DNA from: Methylocystis silviterrae
GTDB lineage: Bacteria > Pseudomonadota > Alphaproteobacteria > Rhizobiales > Beijerinckiaceae
Length of the DNA stretch: 64,000 bases
Direction: 5' to 3'
Assembly (NCBI RefSeq): GCF_013350005.1
Contig: NZ_JABVWW010000002.1
Location: 1 to 64,000 of the forward strand
In this document: positions 54,404 to 63,417 of the stretch, one piece after another
Layout: each line of letters starts with the position of its first letter
How positions within the stretch are numbered: the first letter of the stretch is position 1
Translations under genes and position numbers: made by a program
The notes under the pieces: generated by a model
Databases searched by the model: none
What the model was told of the DNA's origin: nothing
What the model saw: only the letters and a program-made list of their open reading frames with translations

Positions 54404-55255
54404 ATGAACAAGCCTTTGAGCCCGCAACCATTCGATCCGCGCGGCGCGGCGGCGATGTTTGAACGCTATCGCCGCGACGATTCGCCAAAGCCCAAGCAGT
54501 GGAACGACACGCTCGATCTCATTCTGGCGCATCGTTCGCATCGGAATTTCCTGCCCGAGCCGCTGCCCGAGGGCGCGCTGGAGATCATCGTCGCGGCCGC
54601 GCAGTCGGCGTCGACTTCGTCAAATCTGCAAGTCTGGAGCGTCGTCGCGGTGCAGGACGAGGCGCGCAAGACTCGTCTCGCCGATCTTGCCGGAGGGCAA
54701 AAACATATCCATAGCGCTCCGCTGTTTCTCGTCTGGCTCTGCGATCTCGCGCGGCTTGAGAATATCGGGCGCGACAAGGGTCGCGATGCGGCCGGATTGT
54801 CTTATTTCGAACTGTTCCTGACCGGCGCAGTCGACGCCGCGCTCGCCGCGCAGAACGCGGTCTCCGCGCTTGAATCGATCGGCCTGGGCTGCTGCTATAT
54901 CGGCGCGATGCGCAATAAGCCGGAAGAGGTCGCCAAGGAATTGAACTTGCCGCCGAACGTCTTCGCCGTCTTCGGCATGGTCGTCGGCGTTCCCGATCCG
55001 GCCGCCAACGCCGCCGTTAAGCCTCGCCTCGGTCAGGCGGCGGTGCTTCATCACGAGCAATATGAATGGGGCGAGGCGCAGCGCGAGGCGATCGAAACGC
55101 TCGACGAAAAGTTCAAGGAATTCCAGAAGGAGCAGGGCCTGCCGGATCAGGGGTGGATTCGTCAGGCGCTGTCGCGCGTGCGCGGTCCGGAGGCGTTGAG
55201 CGGTCGCGACCGCATTCGCGAAGCCCTCAACGCATTGGGCTTCGCTCTTAAGTGA
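54404..55255 (+). CDS. Nitroreductase family protein (NfsA/FRP-like)
   Basis: A 283-residue FMN-dependent oxidoreductase with HRSHRNFLPEPLPEGALE (the family FMN-binding Arg region), AAAQSASTSSNLQVWSVV, and GLGCCYIGAMR plus VFGMVVGVPDP in the second half. NfsA/FRP-type members reduce nitro compounds, quinones or flavins with NADPH. ATG 54404 with AAGGA upstream is preferred over the earlier ATG 54365. It diverges from brnTA and is 22 nt before a methyltransferase gene. Confidence 0.87.
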   Translation: MNKPLSPQPFDPRGAAAMFERYRRDDSPKPKQWNDTLDLILAHRSHRNFLPEPLPEGALEIIVAAAQSASTSSNLQVWSVVAVQDEARKTRLADLAGGQKHIHSAPLFLVWLCDLARLENIGRDKGRDAAGLSYFELFLTGAVDAALAAQNAVSALESIGLGCCYIGAMRNKPEEVAKELNLPPNVFAVFGMVVGVPDPAANAAVKPRLGQAAVLHHEQYEWGEAQREAIETLDEKFKEFQKEQGLPDQGWIRQALSRVRGPEALSGRDRIREALNALGFALK

Positions 55256-55276
55256 ATCGACAAAAAAGGCTGGCTC

Positions 55277-55984
55277 ATGGACGCCGATGTAAAGAGCGCA
55301 TACTCAGGCGAGATTTTCGATCTCTGGGACACCTATGAGAAGGTCGTCATCAAAGATTTCATGTTTCACGCGGCGCTCGGCGAAGAGGTCGAGCGCGCCT
55401 TGCGCGAGCGCTTCGGAGGGCGAGCCTTCTCTCTGCTCGATCTCGGTTGTGGCGATGCGCATGTCTTTGCGCCGATACTACGCCGTATCCCGCCGTCGAG
55501 CTACAAGGGGATCGACCTTTCGGAAACCGCGCTCGCGCTCGCAGCCGATAATTTGAAATCTCTGCCGTGTCCCGTGCAACTCGCGCATAGCGACATGCTG
55601 TCGGCTCTTTCCGACGGCGTTTCCTATGATGTCCTCCACAGCAGTTTCGTTCTGCATCACCTGTCGACCGAGGACAAAGCGGAATTCTTCCGCCGCGCGT
55701 CGCGGGCGCTCGCGCCCGGCGGCCTGCTGTTGCTGGTCGACACGATGCGCGAGGAAGACGAAACGCGCGATGACTATCTGAGGCATTATTTCGCCTGGAT
55801 CGAGAAGGATTGGACCGGCCTTTCGCGGGCTGAAAAAGTCGCGATTTTCGATCATGTCTCGACAAGCGACTATCCGGAGCCATTGTCGCTTCTGGAGCAA
55901 CAAGCGCGCGCGGCGGGTCTCACGCGCTTGCCGGGCGATGTTCCGCATCGCTGGCACCATCTTATGCGCTTTGAGCGGGCTTAA
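55277..55984 (+). CDS. Class I SAM-dependent methyltransferase
   Basis: A 235-residue methyltransferase with the SAM motif LLDLGCGDAH (52-61), an acidic motif II region (KGIDLSETALALA), HSSFVLHHLSTED for motif III, and LAPGGLLLLVDTM. Nothing identifies the substrate. It lies between the nitroreductase gene (22 nt) and the MFS gene (3 nt), so the three genes probably form an operon. A small-molecule methylation-export unit is imaginable but unproven. Confidence 0.85.
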   Translation: MDADVKSAYSGEIFDLWDTYEKVVIKDFMFHAALGEEVERALRERFGGRAFSLLDLGCGDAHVFAPILRRIPPSSYKGIDLSETALALAADNLKSLPCPVQLAHSDMLSALSDGVSYDVLHSSFVLHHLSTEDKAEFFRRASRALAPGGLLLLVDTMREEDETRDDYLRHYFAWIEKDWTGLSRAEKVAIFDHVSTSDYPEPLSLLEQQARAAGLTRLPGDVPHRWHHLMRFERA

Positions 55985-55987
55985 CTT

Positions 55988-57307
55988 ATGTCGGATGCGG
56001 CCGTCGCAGCCGCGCCAAAGCCGGGCGTGGCGCGCGAGGCTCTCGACGCCGATCGCGTCGTCGCGAAAGTGGCGCGACGACTGGTCCCCTTTCTCGTCAC
56101 AGCTTTTATCGTCGCCTATCTCGACCGCGTGAACATCGGCTTCGCCGCCCTGACAATGAATGCCGAACTTGGCTTCACGCCGGAATTCTTCGGCTGGGCC
56201 GCCGGCGTCTTCTTTATCGGCTATTGCCTGTTCGAAGCGCCGAGCAACTACATCATGCACCGCGTCGGCGCGCGCCTGTGGATCGCGCGCATCATGGTGA
56301 GTTGGGGCCTTGTTTCCGCGCTCACCGCCTTCATCTGGAGCGAGGCGAGCTTCGTCGCTCTGCGTCTGCTGCTCGGCGTGATGGAAGCCGGTTTCGCGCC
56401 GGGCGTCATTCTCTATCTCACCTATTGGATCCCCGCCGCCCAGCGCGCGCGCGTTCTCGCCAGCTTCCTGATTGCGGTTCCTCTCGCCAGTGCGATCGGA
56501 TCGCCGATCTCGGGATTCATCCTCGCCTCGCTGAACGGCGTCGGCGGGATCAGCGGCTGGCGCTGGCTGTTCCTGATGGAGGCGTTGCCGTCGATCATTC
56601 TCGGGGTCGTCTGTTTTTTCTATCTGCCTGACGGACCTCAGTCGGCGAAATGGCTCACGTCTGGTGAAAAGGCGTCGTTGCGCGCCGTGCTCGAGCGTGA
56701 GGCCGGGCGGGATCATGGCGACCATTGGCGCGCGCTCAAGGATGTGCGCATTCTCATTCTCGGCGTCGCCTATTTCGGGATCGTCATTGCGCTCTACGGC
56801 TTGAGCTTCTGGCTCCCGCAGATCATCAAAGCCTTCGGATTCGGCGTCATCGCCACGAGTTTGCTGGCGTCCATTCCCTATATTTGCGCCGCTCTCGCGA
56901 TGTGGGCCTGGAGCCGCAGCTCCGACCGACGGCGTGAGACCGTCGGCCACACGGCGCTCGCCGGCGTCGTCGGCGCCATGGGATTGGCCTGCGCCGCCTA
57001 CGCGCCGACGCCGTTGCTGTCGATGATCGCGCTGTCCGTCGCCGCTGTCGGCGCGATCGCGGCGCTGCCGACGTTCTGGAGCTTCACGACGCTGGCGCTC
57101 GGAACGGGCGACGCCGTGGTCGGCGTCGCGGTGATCAACTCGATCGGCAATATCTCTGGGCTTGCCGGGCCCTACCTCGTCGGTCTCGTCAAAGGCGCGA
57201 CGGGCGAATTTTCTGACGCGCTGCTCGCGCTCGCCCTGGGGCCGCTGATTGCGGCTTTGCTGATTCTCCGCATCGGCAGGGTCAGCCTTCGATTTCTTCG
57301 CGCCTGA
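55988..57307 (+). CDS. MFS transporter (ACS family)
   Basis: A 439-residue membrane protein with 12 helices of the anion:cation symporter type. The first helix carries the signature VAYLDRVNIGFAALTMNAELGF, and WRWLFLMEALPSIILG and the C-terminal GNISGLAGPYLVGLVKGATG are family features. Relatives import organic anions such as hydroxyphenylacetates, tartrates or glucarates. Substrate not readable. It starts 3 nt after the methyltransferase stop and ends before a perfect palindrome. Confidence 0.9.
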   Translation: MSDAAVAAAPKPGVAREALDADRVVAKVARRLVPFLVTAFIVAYLDRVNIGFAALTMNAELGFTPEFFGWAAGVFFIGYCLFEAPSNYIMHRVGARLWIARIMVSWGLVSALTAFIWSEASFVALRLLLGVMEAGFAPGVILYLTYWIPAAQRARVLASFLIAVPLASAIGSPISGFILASLNGVGGISGWRWLFLMEALPSIILGVVCFFYLPDGPQSAKWLTSGEKASLRAVLEREAGRDHGDHWRALKDVRILILGVAYFGIVIALYGLSFWLPQIIKAFGFGVIATSLLASIPYICAALAMWAWSRSSDRRRETVGHTALAGVVGAMGLACAAYAPTPLLSMIALSVAAVGAIAALPTFWSFTTLALGTGDAVVGVAVINSIGNISGLAGPYLVGLVKGATGEFSDALLALALGPLIAALLILRIGRVSLRFLRA

Positions 57308-57336
57308 TGTCTCGCTGCGGCCATTTCTCGGCGCCG

Positions 57337-57370
57337 GAGAGTGGCTTTCGCCGCGGCGAAAGCCACTCTC
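57337..57370. terminator. Perfect 34-bp palindrome between convergent genes
   Basis: Two 17-bp arms, GAGAGTGGCTTTCGCCG and its exact reverse complement, meet without a loop. It lies in the 111-bp gap between the MFS gene (plus, ending 57307) and the pseudoazurin gene (minus, ending 57419). A bidirectional terminator is likely, although neither side has a run of T. Confidence 0.6.
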
Positions 57371-57418
57371 GTTGCGACTGACTGGGCGTTCGCCAACGCC
57401 GCATTTAGACGCGAAGAC

Positions 57419-57880
57419 TCAGAGGCTCCCCAGAAGTTTCGTCATGACCTCGCCCGCCTTGCCGGGCAGCTTCGCCTGCTTGGCGGCGTCGAGATTGGTC
57501 GGCTCTCCAACGATGACGACGCCGACCATTCCCAGCGTGTAGTGCGGATCGCAACGGAAGCCATAGACGCCCGGCGTAGACAGCGTGATCGCCAATTCCT
57601 CATTGATCTTGCCGCGGAATGGCTCCGCGCCCGAAGGGAGCAACTCCTTTATCGTGACGGCGTTATGCCCCTTATCGGCCGCGACGAATTTAATCGTGTC
57701 GCCCGGGTTGATCCGCACGACCTCCGGCTCGAACACCATGTAACGGTCCGCGCCCTTGTTGAGCATTTTGATCTCGACGGTTTCGCCCGCCATCGAAGGG
57801 CGCGACCATCCGATGAGGATTGCAAGAGCCAAAGCGGTCGCGCCGAAAGGGCGGCCAAGAGTAAGATATGCGCGTGTCAC
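57419..57880 (-). CDS. Pseudoazurin-type cupredoxin
   Basis: A 153-residue periplasmic blue-copper electron carrier. The signal peptide ends near SMAGE (about residue 31). Type 1 copper ligands are His72 (KGHNAV), Cys110, His113 and Met118 (FRCDPHYTLGM). PEVVRINPGDTIKF is the usual pseudoazurin core. It could carry electrons between respiratory complexes and periplasmic enzymes. No partner gene is adjacent. ATG 57880 has a suitable ribosome site. Confidence 0.93.
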   Translation of the reverse strand: MTRAYLTLGRPFGATALALAILIGWSRPSMAGETVEIKMLNKGADRYMVFEPEVVRINPGDTIKFVAADKGHNAVTIKELLPSGAEPFRGKINEELAITLSTPGVYGFRCDPHYTLGMVGVVIVGEPTNLDAAKQAKLPGKAGEVMTKLLGSL

Positions 57881-58058
57881 GAAGCTTTCTCCCTGGAACT
57901 ATTATTAGTTGACGCGCCAATGCAAGTTTCCCTACAGCGGCGCTTCTCTTGGAAGAGAGCCAGACATCTAGCTATGCTAATTTCGATCATCAATAACGAG
58001 CGGCAGAACTTCGCGTGGAAGACTTCCATTGTGCCGACTGCTGTAGAGCAGAAGTCTT

Positions 58059-59870
58059 CTAATTTGACCGCTCTTCCTCGCGCTTGATTTCGAGCGCAAG
58101 CCACTCATCTTCGGCCTCAGCGATGTCAGCTTGAAGAGCGGCGAATGCTTCGCTCGCCTTGGCGAATTTGGCCGGATCGCGCGCATAAAGCTCCGGGTCA
58201 TCGAGTAGACTCTGCAATTTCGCGCATTTTTCCCGCCACGCGTCGATCTTGCCGGGCAGGGTCGCGAGCGCATGCTGTTCCTTGAAGGAGAGCTTCTGCC
58301 GTATCGCCGCCTTCTCGCGCGGCGCGGGCTTTTCTTTCGTCTCCCGCGCTGAGGCGATCGCGCCCCGCGTCTCCACGCCCTTGCCGCGTTGCGCGACCAT
58401 GTCGCTATAGCCGCCGGCATATTCAATCCAGCGGCCGTCGGCATCGCTCATCAAAACGCTGGTCGCGACGCGATCGAGAAAATCGCGATCATGGCTGACG
58501 ACGATGAGCGTGCCGGGATAATCGGCGAGCATTTCCTCTAAGAGATCGAGCGTTTCGAGATCGAGGTCATTGGTTGGTTCGTCGAGCGCGAGGAGATTCG
58601 ACGGCTTCGCCAGCGCCCGCGCAAGCATTAGGCGTCCGCGCTCGCCGCCTGAAAGCCTGCCGATGGGCGTGCGCGCCTGTTCCGGCTTGAACAGGAAATC
58701 CTTCATGTAGCCGATGACGTGACGCCGTTCGCCATTGATTTCGATCGTGTCGGAGCCGCCGCCGGTCAGCGCGTCCTGCAAGGTGGTTCCCGGATCGAGA
58801 CTCGCGCGGCTTTGCTCGAGAGTCGCCATTTCGAGATTGGCGCCTAATCGCACCTTGCCGCTGTCGGGCGCGAGCGCGCCGGTCAGTAAATTGACGAGCG
58901 TCGTCTTGCCGGCGCCGTTCGCGCCGATGATTCCGATGCGATCGCCCCGCAGAATGCGCGTCGTGAAATTCTCGACGATGACGCGTTCGCCGTAGGACTT
59001 GCCGATCTTGATCGCCTCGATGACCAGCTTGCCGGACAGCTGCGCTTCGCTGGCTTCGAGTTTCACGTCGCCGGTCGGCATGACGCGATCGCGGCGCTCC
59101 GCGCGCAGATGATGCAGGCCCCCGAGCCGCTTCATATTGCGCTTGCGCCGCCCCGAAACGCCGTGGCGCAGCCAATGTTCTTCGGCGACGATCTTGCGCT
59201 CCAACTTGTGCTGCTGCTTTTCCTCTTCCTCCAATTCGCGGTCGCGCCAGGCCTCGAATTCCTTGAAGCCGCGCGCCAGATGCCGCGTGCGGCCGCGGTC
59301 GATCCAAAGCGTTTCCCGGGTCAGATCCTGAAGAAAGCGGCGGTCATGGCTGATGAGCACGAGCGCCGACCGCAACGCCGCGAGCCTTTCTTCGAGCCAC
59401 AGGATCGTCGGCAGATCGAGGTGGTTCGTTGGCTCGTCGAGCAGCAAAATGTCGGGCTCGGGCGCGAGAACGCGGGCGAGCGCCGCACGCCGCGCTTCGC
59501 CGCCCGAGAGGCGCGCAGGGTTTTCGTCCCCCTCGAGCCCCAGATCGTTGAGCAACGTCCTGGCGACGTGAGGATCGTCGAGCGGCCCGAGGCCAGCTTC
59601 GACATAGGCGAGCGCCGTGGCGAAGCCCGAAAAATCCGGCTCCTGCGGCAGATAGCGCAGCGACGCGCCGGGTTGCAGGAAGCGCACGCCGCCGTCCGGT
59701 TCGATTTCGCCGGCCGCGATCTTGAGCAGCGTCGATTTGCCCGAGCCGTTGCGGCCGACGACGCACAGCCGGGCGCCTGTCGCGACGGCGAAATCGGCGC
59801 CTTCCAGCAGCGGCTTCCCGCCGAGCGTGAGCATGACGCCCTGGAGGGCGAGGAGGGGCGGAGGGGCCAT
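58059..59870 (-). CDS. uup: ABC-F ATPase, Uup-like
   Basis: A 603-residue soluble protein with two ABC domains. Walker A motifs are GRNGSGKST (about 39-47) and GANGAGKTT in the second half. Each domain has an LSGGE signature and LLDEPTNHLDL or LALDEPTNDLDL. The linker is a charged helix (EEEEKQQHKLERKIVAEE) and the C-terminal 80 residues form a coiled coil, as in Uup. ABC-F proteins act on ribosomes; Uup also affects DNA-transposon excision. Length fits Uup (about 630). Confidence 0.92.
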   Translation of the reverse strand: MAPPPLLALQGVMLTLGGKPLLEGADFAVATGARLCVVGRNGSGKSTLLKIAAGEIEPDGGVRFLQPGASLRYLPQEPDFSGFATALAYVEAGLGPLDDPHVARTLLNDLGLEGDENPARLSGGEARRAALARVLAPEPDILLLDEPTNHLDLPTILWLEERLAALRSALVLISHDRRFLQDLTRETLWIDRGRTRHLARGFKEFEAWRDRELEEEEKQQHKLERKIVAEEHWLRHGVSGRRKRNMKRLGGLHHLRAERRDRVMPTGDVKLEASEAQLSGKLVIEAIKIGKSYGERVIVENFTTRILRGDRIGIIGANGAGKTTLVNLLTGALAPDSGKVRLGANLEMATLEQSRASLDPGTTLQDALTGGGSDTIEINGERRHVIGYMKDFLFKPEQARTPIGRLSGGERGRLMLARALAKPSNLLALDEPTNDLDLETLDLLEEMLADYPGTLIVVSHDRDFLDRVATSVLMSDADGRWIEYAGGYSDMVAQRGKGVETRGAIASARETKEKPAPREKAAIRQKLSFKEQHALATLPGKIDAWREKCAKLQSLLDDPELYARDPAKFAKASEAFAALQADIAEAEDEWLALEIKREEERSN

Positions 59871-59970
59871 TGGAAGCTTAGCAGCGTCTTATGAACATGA
59901 GATAAGCTTCTTCCACGCAGGCGGGCCGGTTGTCACCCCCGAAGCCGCCGATAGTTCCGGAGCGAGAGCG

Positions 59971-60645
59971 ATGCCGATCACCACCGAGCAAATTCACGCC
60001 GGACAGGCGGTCTACACGCCGAACATGCTCGCGATTTACGATGTGCTGGTGCTCGGCCTGTCCAATCGCTGGATCTGGAAATGTCCGACGCCGCGGCTGC
60101 TCGCCCATTACGATCAACACATAAGCGGCAATCATCTCGATGTCGGCGTCGGCACCGGCTATTTTCTCGATCGCTGCCGCTTTCCGACTCCGGCGCCGCG
60201 CGTCGCGCTGATGGATCTAAACCGCGACGCGCTGCAATATGCGGCGCGACGCATCGCGCGCTACCGGCCCGAGATCTATGTGCGCAATGTGTTGGAGACG
60301 ATCGATTTTGACGGCGCGAAATTCGACTCGCTCGGCATGAATTATCTTCTTCATTGTCTGCCGGGCGACATGGCGACGAAGGCGCGCGCGTTCGATTGTC
60401 TGTCGCCCTTGATGAACCCTGGCGCCGTCGTGTTCGGTTCGACGCTGCTGCAGGGCGGGGTCGCGCGCGGCTTCGCGGGGCAGAGGCTGGTGGCGTTCTA
60501 TAATTCCAAGGGCGTATTCTCGAATACGCAGGACGATTTGGAGACGCTGACGCGCGAACTCGAAAAGCGCTTCAGCGCGGTCAGCATCGAAACGGTCGGC
60601 TGCGCCGCGCTGTTTTCGGCGAGAGTGAAAGGTTCAGGCGCCTAG
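59971..60645 (+). CDS. Class I SAM-dependent methyltransferase
   Basis: A 224-residue methyltransferase with SAM motif LDVGVGTGYFLDRC (51-64 region), acidic LMDLNRDALQYA, and SLGMNYLLHCLPG. The N-terminus (QAVYTPNMLAIYDVLVLGLSNRWIWK) resembles the lead helix of several small-molecule methyltransferases. ATG 59971 has GGAG 9 nt upstream; the frame open before it is not protein-like. It diverges from uup and its 3' end overlaps the convergent L,D-transpeptidase by 12 nt. Confidence 0.85.
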   Translation: MPITTEQIHAGQAVYTPNMLAIYDVLVLGLSNRWIWKCPTPRLLAHYDQHISGNHLDVGVGTGYFLDRCRFPTPAPRVALMDLNRDALQYAARRIARYRPEIYVRNVLETIDFDGAKFDSLGMNYLLHCLPGDMATKARAFDCLSPLMNPGAVVFGSTLLQGGVARGFAGQRLVAFYNSKGVFSNTQDDLETLTRELEKRFSAVSIETVGCAALFSARVKGSGA

Positions 60646-62277
60646 CCCCAAAGCCTTCCGCACCCGCGCCGAATAGCCATAGAGATCGGGGCGCAGCACG
60701 ATTCGCCCGCCTTCGTCGACATAGGCGGTGAAATATTCGATGTGGATCGGCAGCGGCTTCGCCAAGTTGATGTAGCGCTCCGAGCCGCCGATCAGCCGGC
60801 GTACGCGGCTCTCCGACCAGCCGCTGCCGGGGCCGAGCACGGCTTGGGCGAACGCGAAAGGCGCGTCGACGCGCATGCAGCCATGGCTGAAGGCGCGATG
60901 CGACGCCGCGAAAAGGTTGCGCGACGGCGTATCGTGCAAATAGACCGAGAAATCGTTCGGGAACATGAATTTGATGCGACCAAGCGCGTTGCGCTCGCCG
61001 GGCGGCTGACGCACCACGAGCTTGCCGCCGCGATAGGACACGTTGAAGCCGCTGGCCGCGATGGCGGCGACATCGCCATTGGCCTTCGGCAGCATCTCCT
61101 TGTTCAGGATCGACGGCGGCACGTTCCAATAGGGATTGACGATGATGTATTGCAGCGCGTTGGAGAAGATCGGCGTGGGCGTCTGCTCCTTGCCGACGAT
61201 GATTCGCGTGCGATGCGTCACCTCGCCATTACGCACGACGGCGAGTTCGAAATCGGGGATGTTCACCTCGACCCGCTCTTCGCCAAGGTCCCGTGGCAGC
61301 CAGCGCCACCGCTCCATATTGGCGATGATTTCGGCTTCGATCCGCAAGGTCGAAGCTTTGGCGAGCCCGGCGGCGCGGCGCCGCTTGGACTTGCTTGCAG
61401 GCGGCAGGACGTCGCTCTGGGTGACGTTCCCAGTGGCTGCGGCGTAAAGTCCGTCAGAGGCCGGCGCGCTGGCGCGCTGCGTTCTCAGCTCGATGAGTTT
61501 TTCGCGCAGCTGCTGATAGCCATAATGCGTGGGATTATAGGCCTGCAGCGCGTCGCCGGCGGTTGCGCCCGCGCCGGCGACTTCTGCCACGGCCAGCGCC
61601 GGATCGGGGAGGGTCGTTTTCGCCCCGACGAGTCGCGAGATGCGTTCAGGTTCGATCCGGGCGCCGCGCGCCTGCAGCGCATAGGCGGCGATCGCCTCCG
61701 ACAGAGCGAGTTCGTCCGCCGCCGTGGGCGCCGCCTTTTCCGCGTCCGGCGCTGCATAGGCGCGAAGATCGAGTCCGTCATCGGCGGCGAGCGCGAGGCG
61801 CGCGAGCGCGGCCCGGGCCGAGGCGCGCCATTCTCCATTCTCGATCCAGAACGGCGCGAGATCTCGAGCGGCGTAGGCGGCCGCCAGCGCCGCGCGCAGC
61901 CGACGGCGCTCCGGCCCGAGAGCTGCATCGCCGGACGACGCCCAGGCGTCGAGCGCCAAGGCGAGATCGCGCTTCTCTTCGGGCTGAAGGCTCCAGGCAA
62001 GGTCGAGCGGGTCCGGCTTGTTAGGCTCGGCGCGCAGCTCGACGTCGAGCAAAACCGCGGCGGGCGCGGCGTCCGCGACGGCGAAGTCCGGATTGTCCAA
62101 CGGCGCGCGCGTCGGAATGCGCTCGACGTCAAAGAGCGCGACGAGCGGCGGCGGGTCAAACAGTTCGGCGCGGCGCGGCGGATACTGCGCCGCGACCGCG
62201 GGAGCGGCGAACGCCGACATGGCCGCAGCCGCAAGCGCGGCGCGGAGAAGTCGCTTGGCCTTTTCGCCAGCGGTCAT
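60634..62277 (-). CDS. L,D-transpeptidase, YcbB/LdtD-like
   Basis: A 547-residue periplasmic enzyme with a signal peptide ending APAVAA. The middle region is a PG-binding-like helical part (WIENGEW, DDGLD, YNPTHYGYQQLRE). The C-terminal YkuD domain has IIVGKEQTPTPIF, NPYWNVPPSI and the catalytic HGCMRV (Cys467). It makes 3-3 cross-links or attaches proteins in peptidoglycan. ATG 62277 with GAGGGA at 5 nt is chosen over an earlier in-frame codon. The 3' end overlaps the convergent methyltransferase by 12 nt. Confidence 0.93.
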   Translation of the reverse strand: MTAGEKAKRLLRAALAAAAMSAFAAPAVAAQYPPRRAELFDPPPLVALFDVERIPTRAPLDNPDFAVADAAPAAVLLDVELRAEPNKPDPLDLAWSLQPEEKRDLALALDAWASSGDAALGPERRRLRAALAAAYAARDLAPFWIENGEWRASARAALARLALAADDGLDLRAYAAPDAEKAAPTAADELALSEAIAAYALQARGARIEPERISRLVGAKTTLPDPALAVAEVAGAGATAGDALQAYNPTHYGYQQLREKLIELRTQRASAPASDGLYAAATGNVTQSDVLPPASKSKRRRAAGLAKASTLRIEAEIIANMERWRWLPRDLGEERVEVNIPDFELAVVRNGEVTHRTRIIVGKEQTPTPIFSNALQYIIVNPYWNVPPSILNKEMLPKANGDVAAIAASGFNVSYRGGKLVVRQPPGERNALGRIKFMFPNDFSVYLHDTPSRNLFAASHRAFSHGCMRVDAPFAFAQAVLGPGSGWSESRVRRLIGGSERYINLAKPLPIHIEYFTAYVDEGGRIVLRPDLYGYSARVRKALGLGA

Positions 62278-62522
62278 AGCTGTCCCTCGCGCAAAACCTC
62301 GTCGCGGCGAGATCTGCGGCGCCTTTCCAGTCAAGATATGGGTGGAGCGCCGCCGCGCGGCAATCCTCCATTGCTTCGCCGGAACAGTAACGCGCGGCGT
62401 CAGGCTTGGGAATCGGCGCGCGGCGACGCGCCCCGCTCAGCCCCCGAAAAAGCCGGACTGTGGCGGCGACGCCACAATGGCGCCGGGCTCCGAAGCCAGG
62501 TTGGCGAGGCGTCATCTCACCG

Positions 62523-62658
62523 CGTCATGGCCGCGCTTGTCGCGGCCATCCACGCGACGACACGATGCAATTATGAGAGCATGAGCCGAATGCCGTCTCC
62601 CCGCGATGCGTTTCACGCTGTTCCGGCGTGGACGCCTGGCGCAAGGCCGGGCATGACG
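62523..62658. repeat. Palindromic dispersed repeat, copy 2
   Basis: A 136-bp element bounded by CGTCATG and CATGACG, like the one at 41589-41697. The left stem is GGCCGCG...CGCGGCC; the right part shares the GTTCCGGCGTGGA segment. It fills much of the non-coding gap 62278-62770, which otherwise holds no gene. Confidence 0.8.
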
Positions 62659-62770
62659 GCTGAAAGCTGAGCTGAAATTAGGCCGAGTTCGAAGCCCGTA
62701 CAGTGGCGCCGAGCGATGGCAGGCCGGACTCGAACGCGCTATGAATTGTCATGGACCCCAGAGGCCGCCA

Positions 62771-63067
62771 ATGAAGCCCTACATCGTCATCGTCCATAAG
62801 GACGAACACAGCGCCTACGGCATGACCTTTCCCGACGCGCCTGGATGTTTCTCGGCCGCGGATGACATCGACGACATTTTCATCATGGCCACCGAGGCGC
62901 TGGAGCTTTGGGCGGAGGGGATGCGCGAAGACGGCCTGCCGATTCCCGAGCCACGCGATTTTGAAGTCTTACGGGCGGACCCGAAATGGGCTGAGCGTTT
63001 TGGCGATGCGGAAATCGTGATTGCAGTCGAAGCGCCCTGGGCACGAAGGCGGCAAGCGGCTGAGTGA
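62771..63067 (+). CDS. hicB: HicB-like antitoxin
   Basis: A 98-residue protein with the HicB partial RNase-H-like fold: IVIVHKDEHSAYGMTFPDAPGCFSAADD followed by ALELWAEGMREDGLPIPEP. It ends after one further strand and has no C-terminal DNA-binding domain, so it is shorter than most HicB proteins. ATG 62771 is chosen; ATG 62741 would add ten residues. It is convergent with the hicA gene, with stops one base apart, instead of the usual tandem hicA-hicB operon. Confidence 0.87.
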   Translation: MKPYIVIVHKDEHSAYGMTFPDAPGCFSAADDIDDIFIMATEALELWAEGMREDGLPIPEPRDFEVLRADPKWAERFGDAEIVIAVEAPWARRRQAAE

Positions 63068-63068
63068 A

Positions 63069-63263
63069 TCAGTCTTTCGGCCAGCCTGCGCTTTCATAAA
63101 TGCTGAGCACAGTCTTTGGCGGCATGTCTTTCTTGGGATGCGCCACGGTCACCCGGCCGGATTTCGTCGGATGTTTGAACTGACGATGCGAGCCCTTGGA
63201 GCGCACGAGCCGCCACCCTTCGCTTTCGAGGCGGCGGATGATGTCGCGACTGTTGGTGAGCAT
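63069..63263 (-). CDS. hicA: HicA-like toxin
   Basis: A 64-residue mRNA interferase-type protein of the dsRBD-like fold. It has the HicA signature: DIIRRLESEGWRLVRSKGSHRQFKHP with the catalytic His26 in GSH, then RVTVAHPKKDMPPKT. The start is ATG 63263 with AAGG 7 nt upstream. It lies tail to tail with hicB on the other strand. No second hicB is near. Confidence 0.9.
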   Translation of the reverse strand: MLTNSRDIIRRLESEGWRLVRSKGSHRQFKHPTKSGRVTVAHPKKDMPPKTVLSIYESAGWPKD

Positions 63264-63417
63264 GAGGCGCCTTCACATTTGTTGGGCGCCTTTCCAGATA
63301 TCACTCAGAGAAATTGAATTTCAAGCTCGCGCGGCTTGTCCACAGAGATTACGACCGACTCCGCATTATGCTACATTGTGTTCGTGTAATGTTCTCATTC
63401 TGTTACGCGGGATAGGC

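Noticed and set aside
60742-62670. A 642-codon open frame opposite the L,D-transpeptidase
   Set aside because: It mirrors a gene with clear catalytic motifs and shows Arg-rich nonsense.
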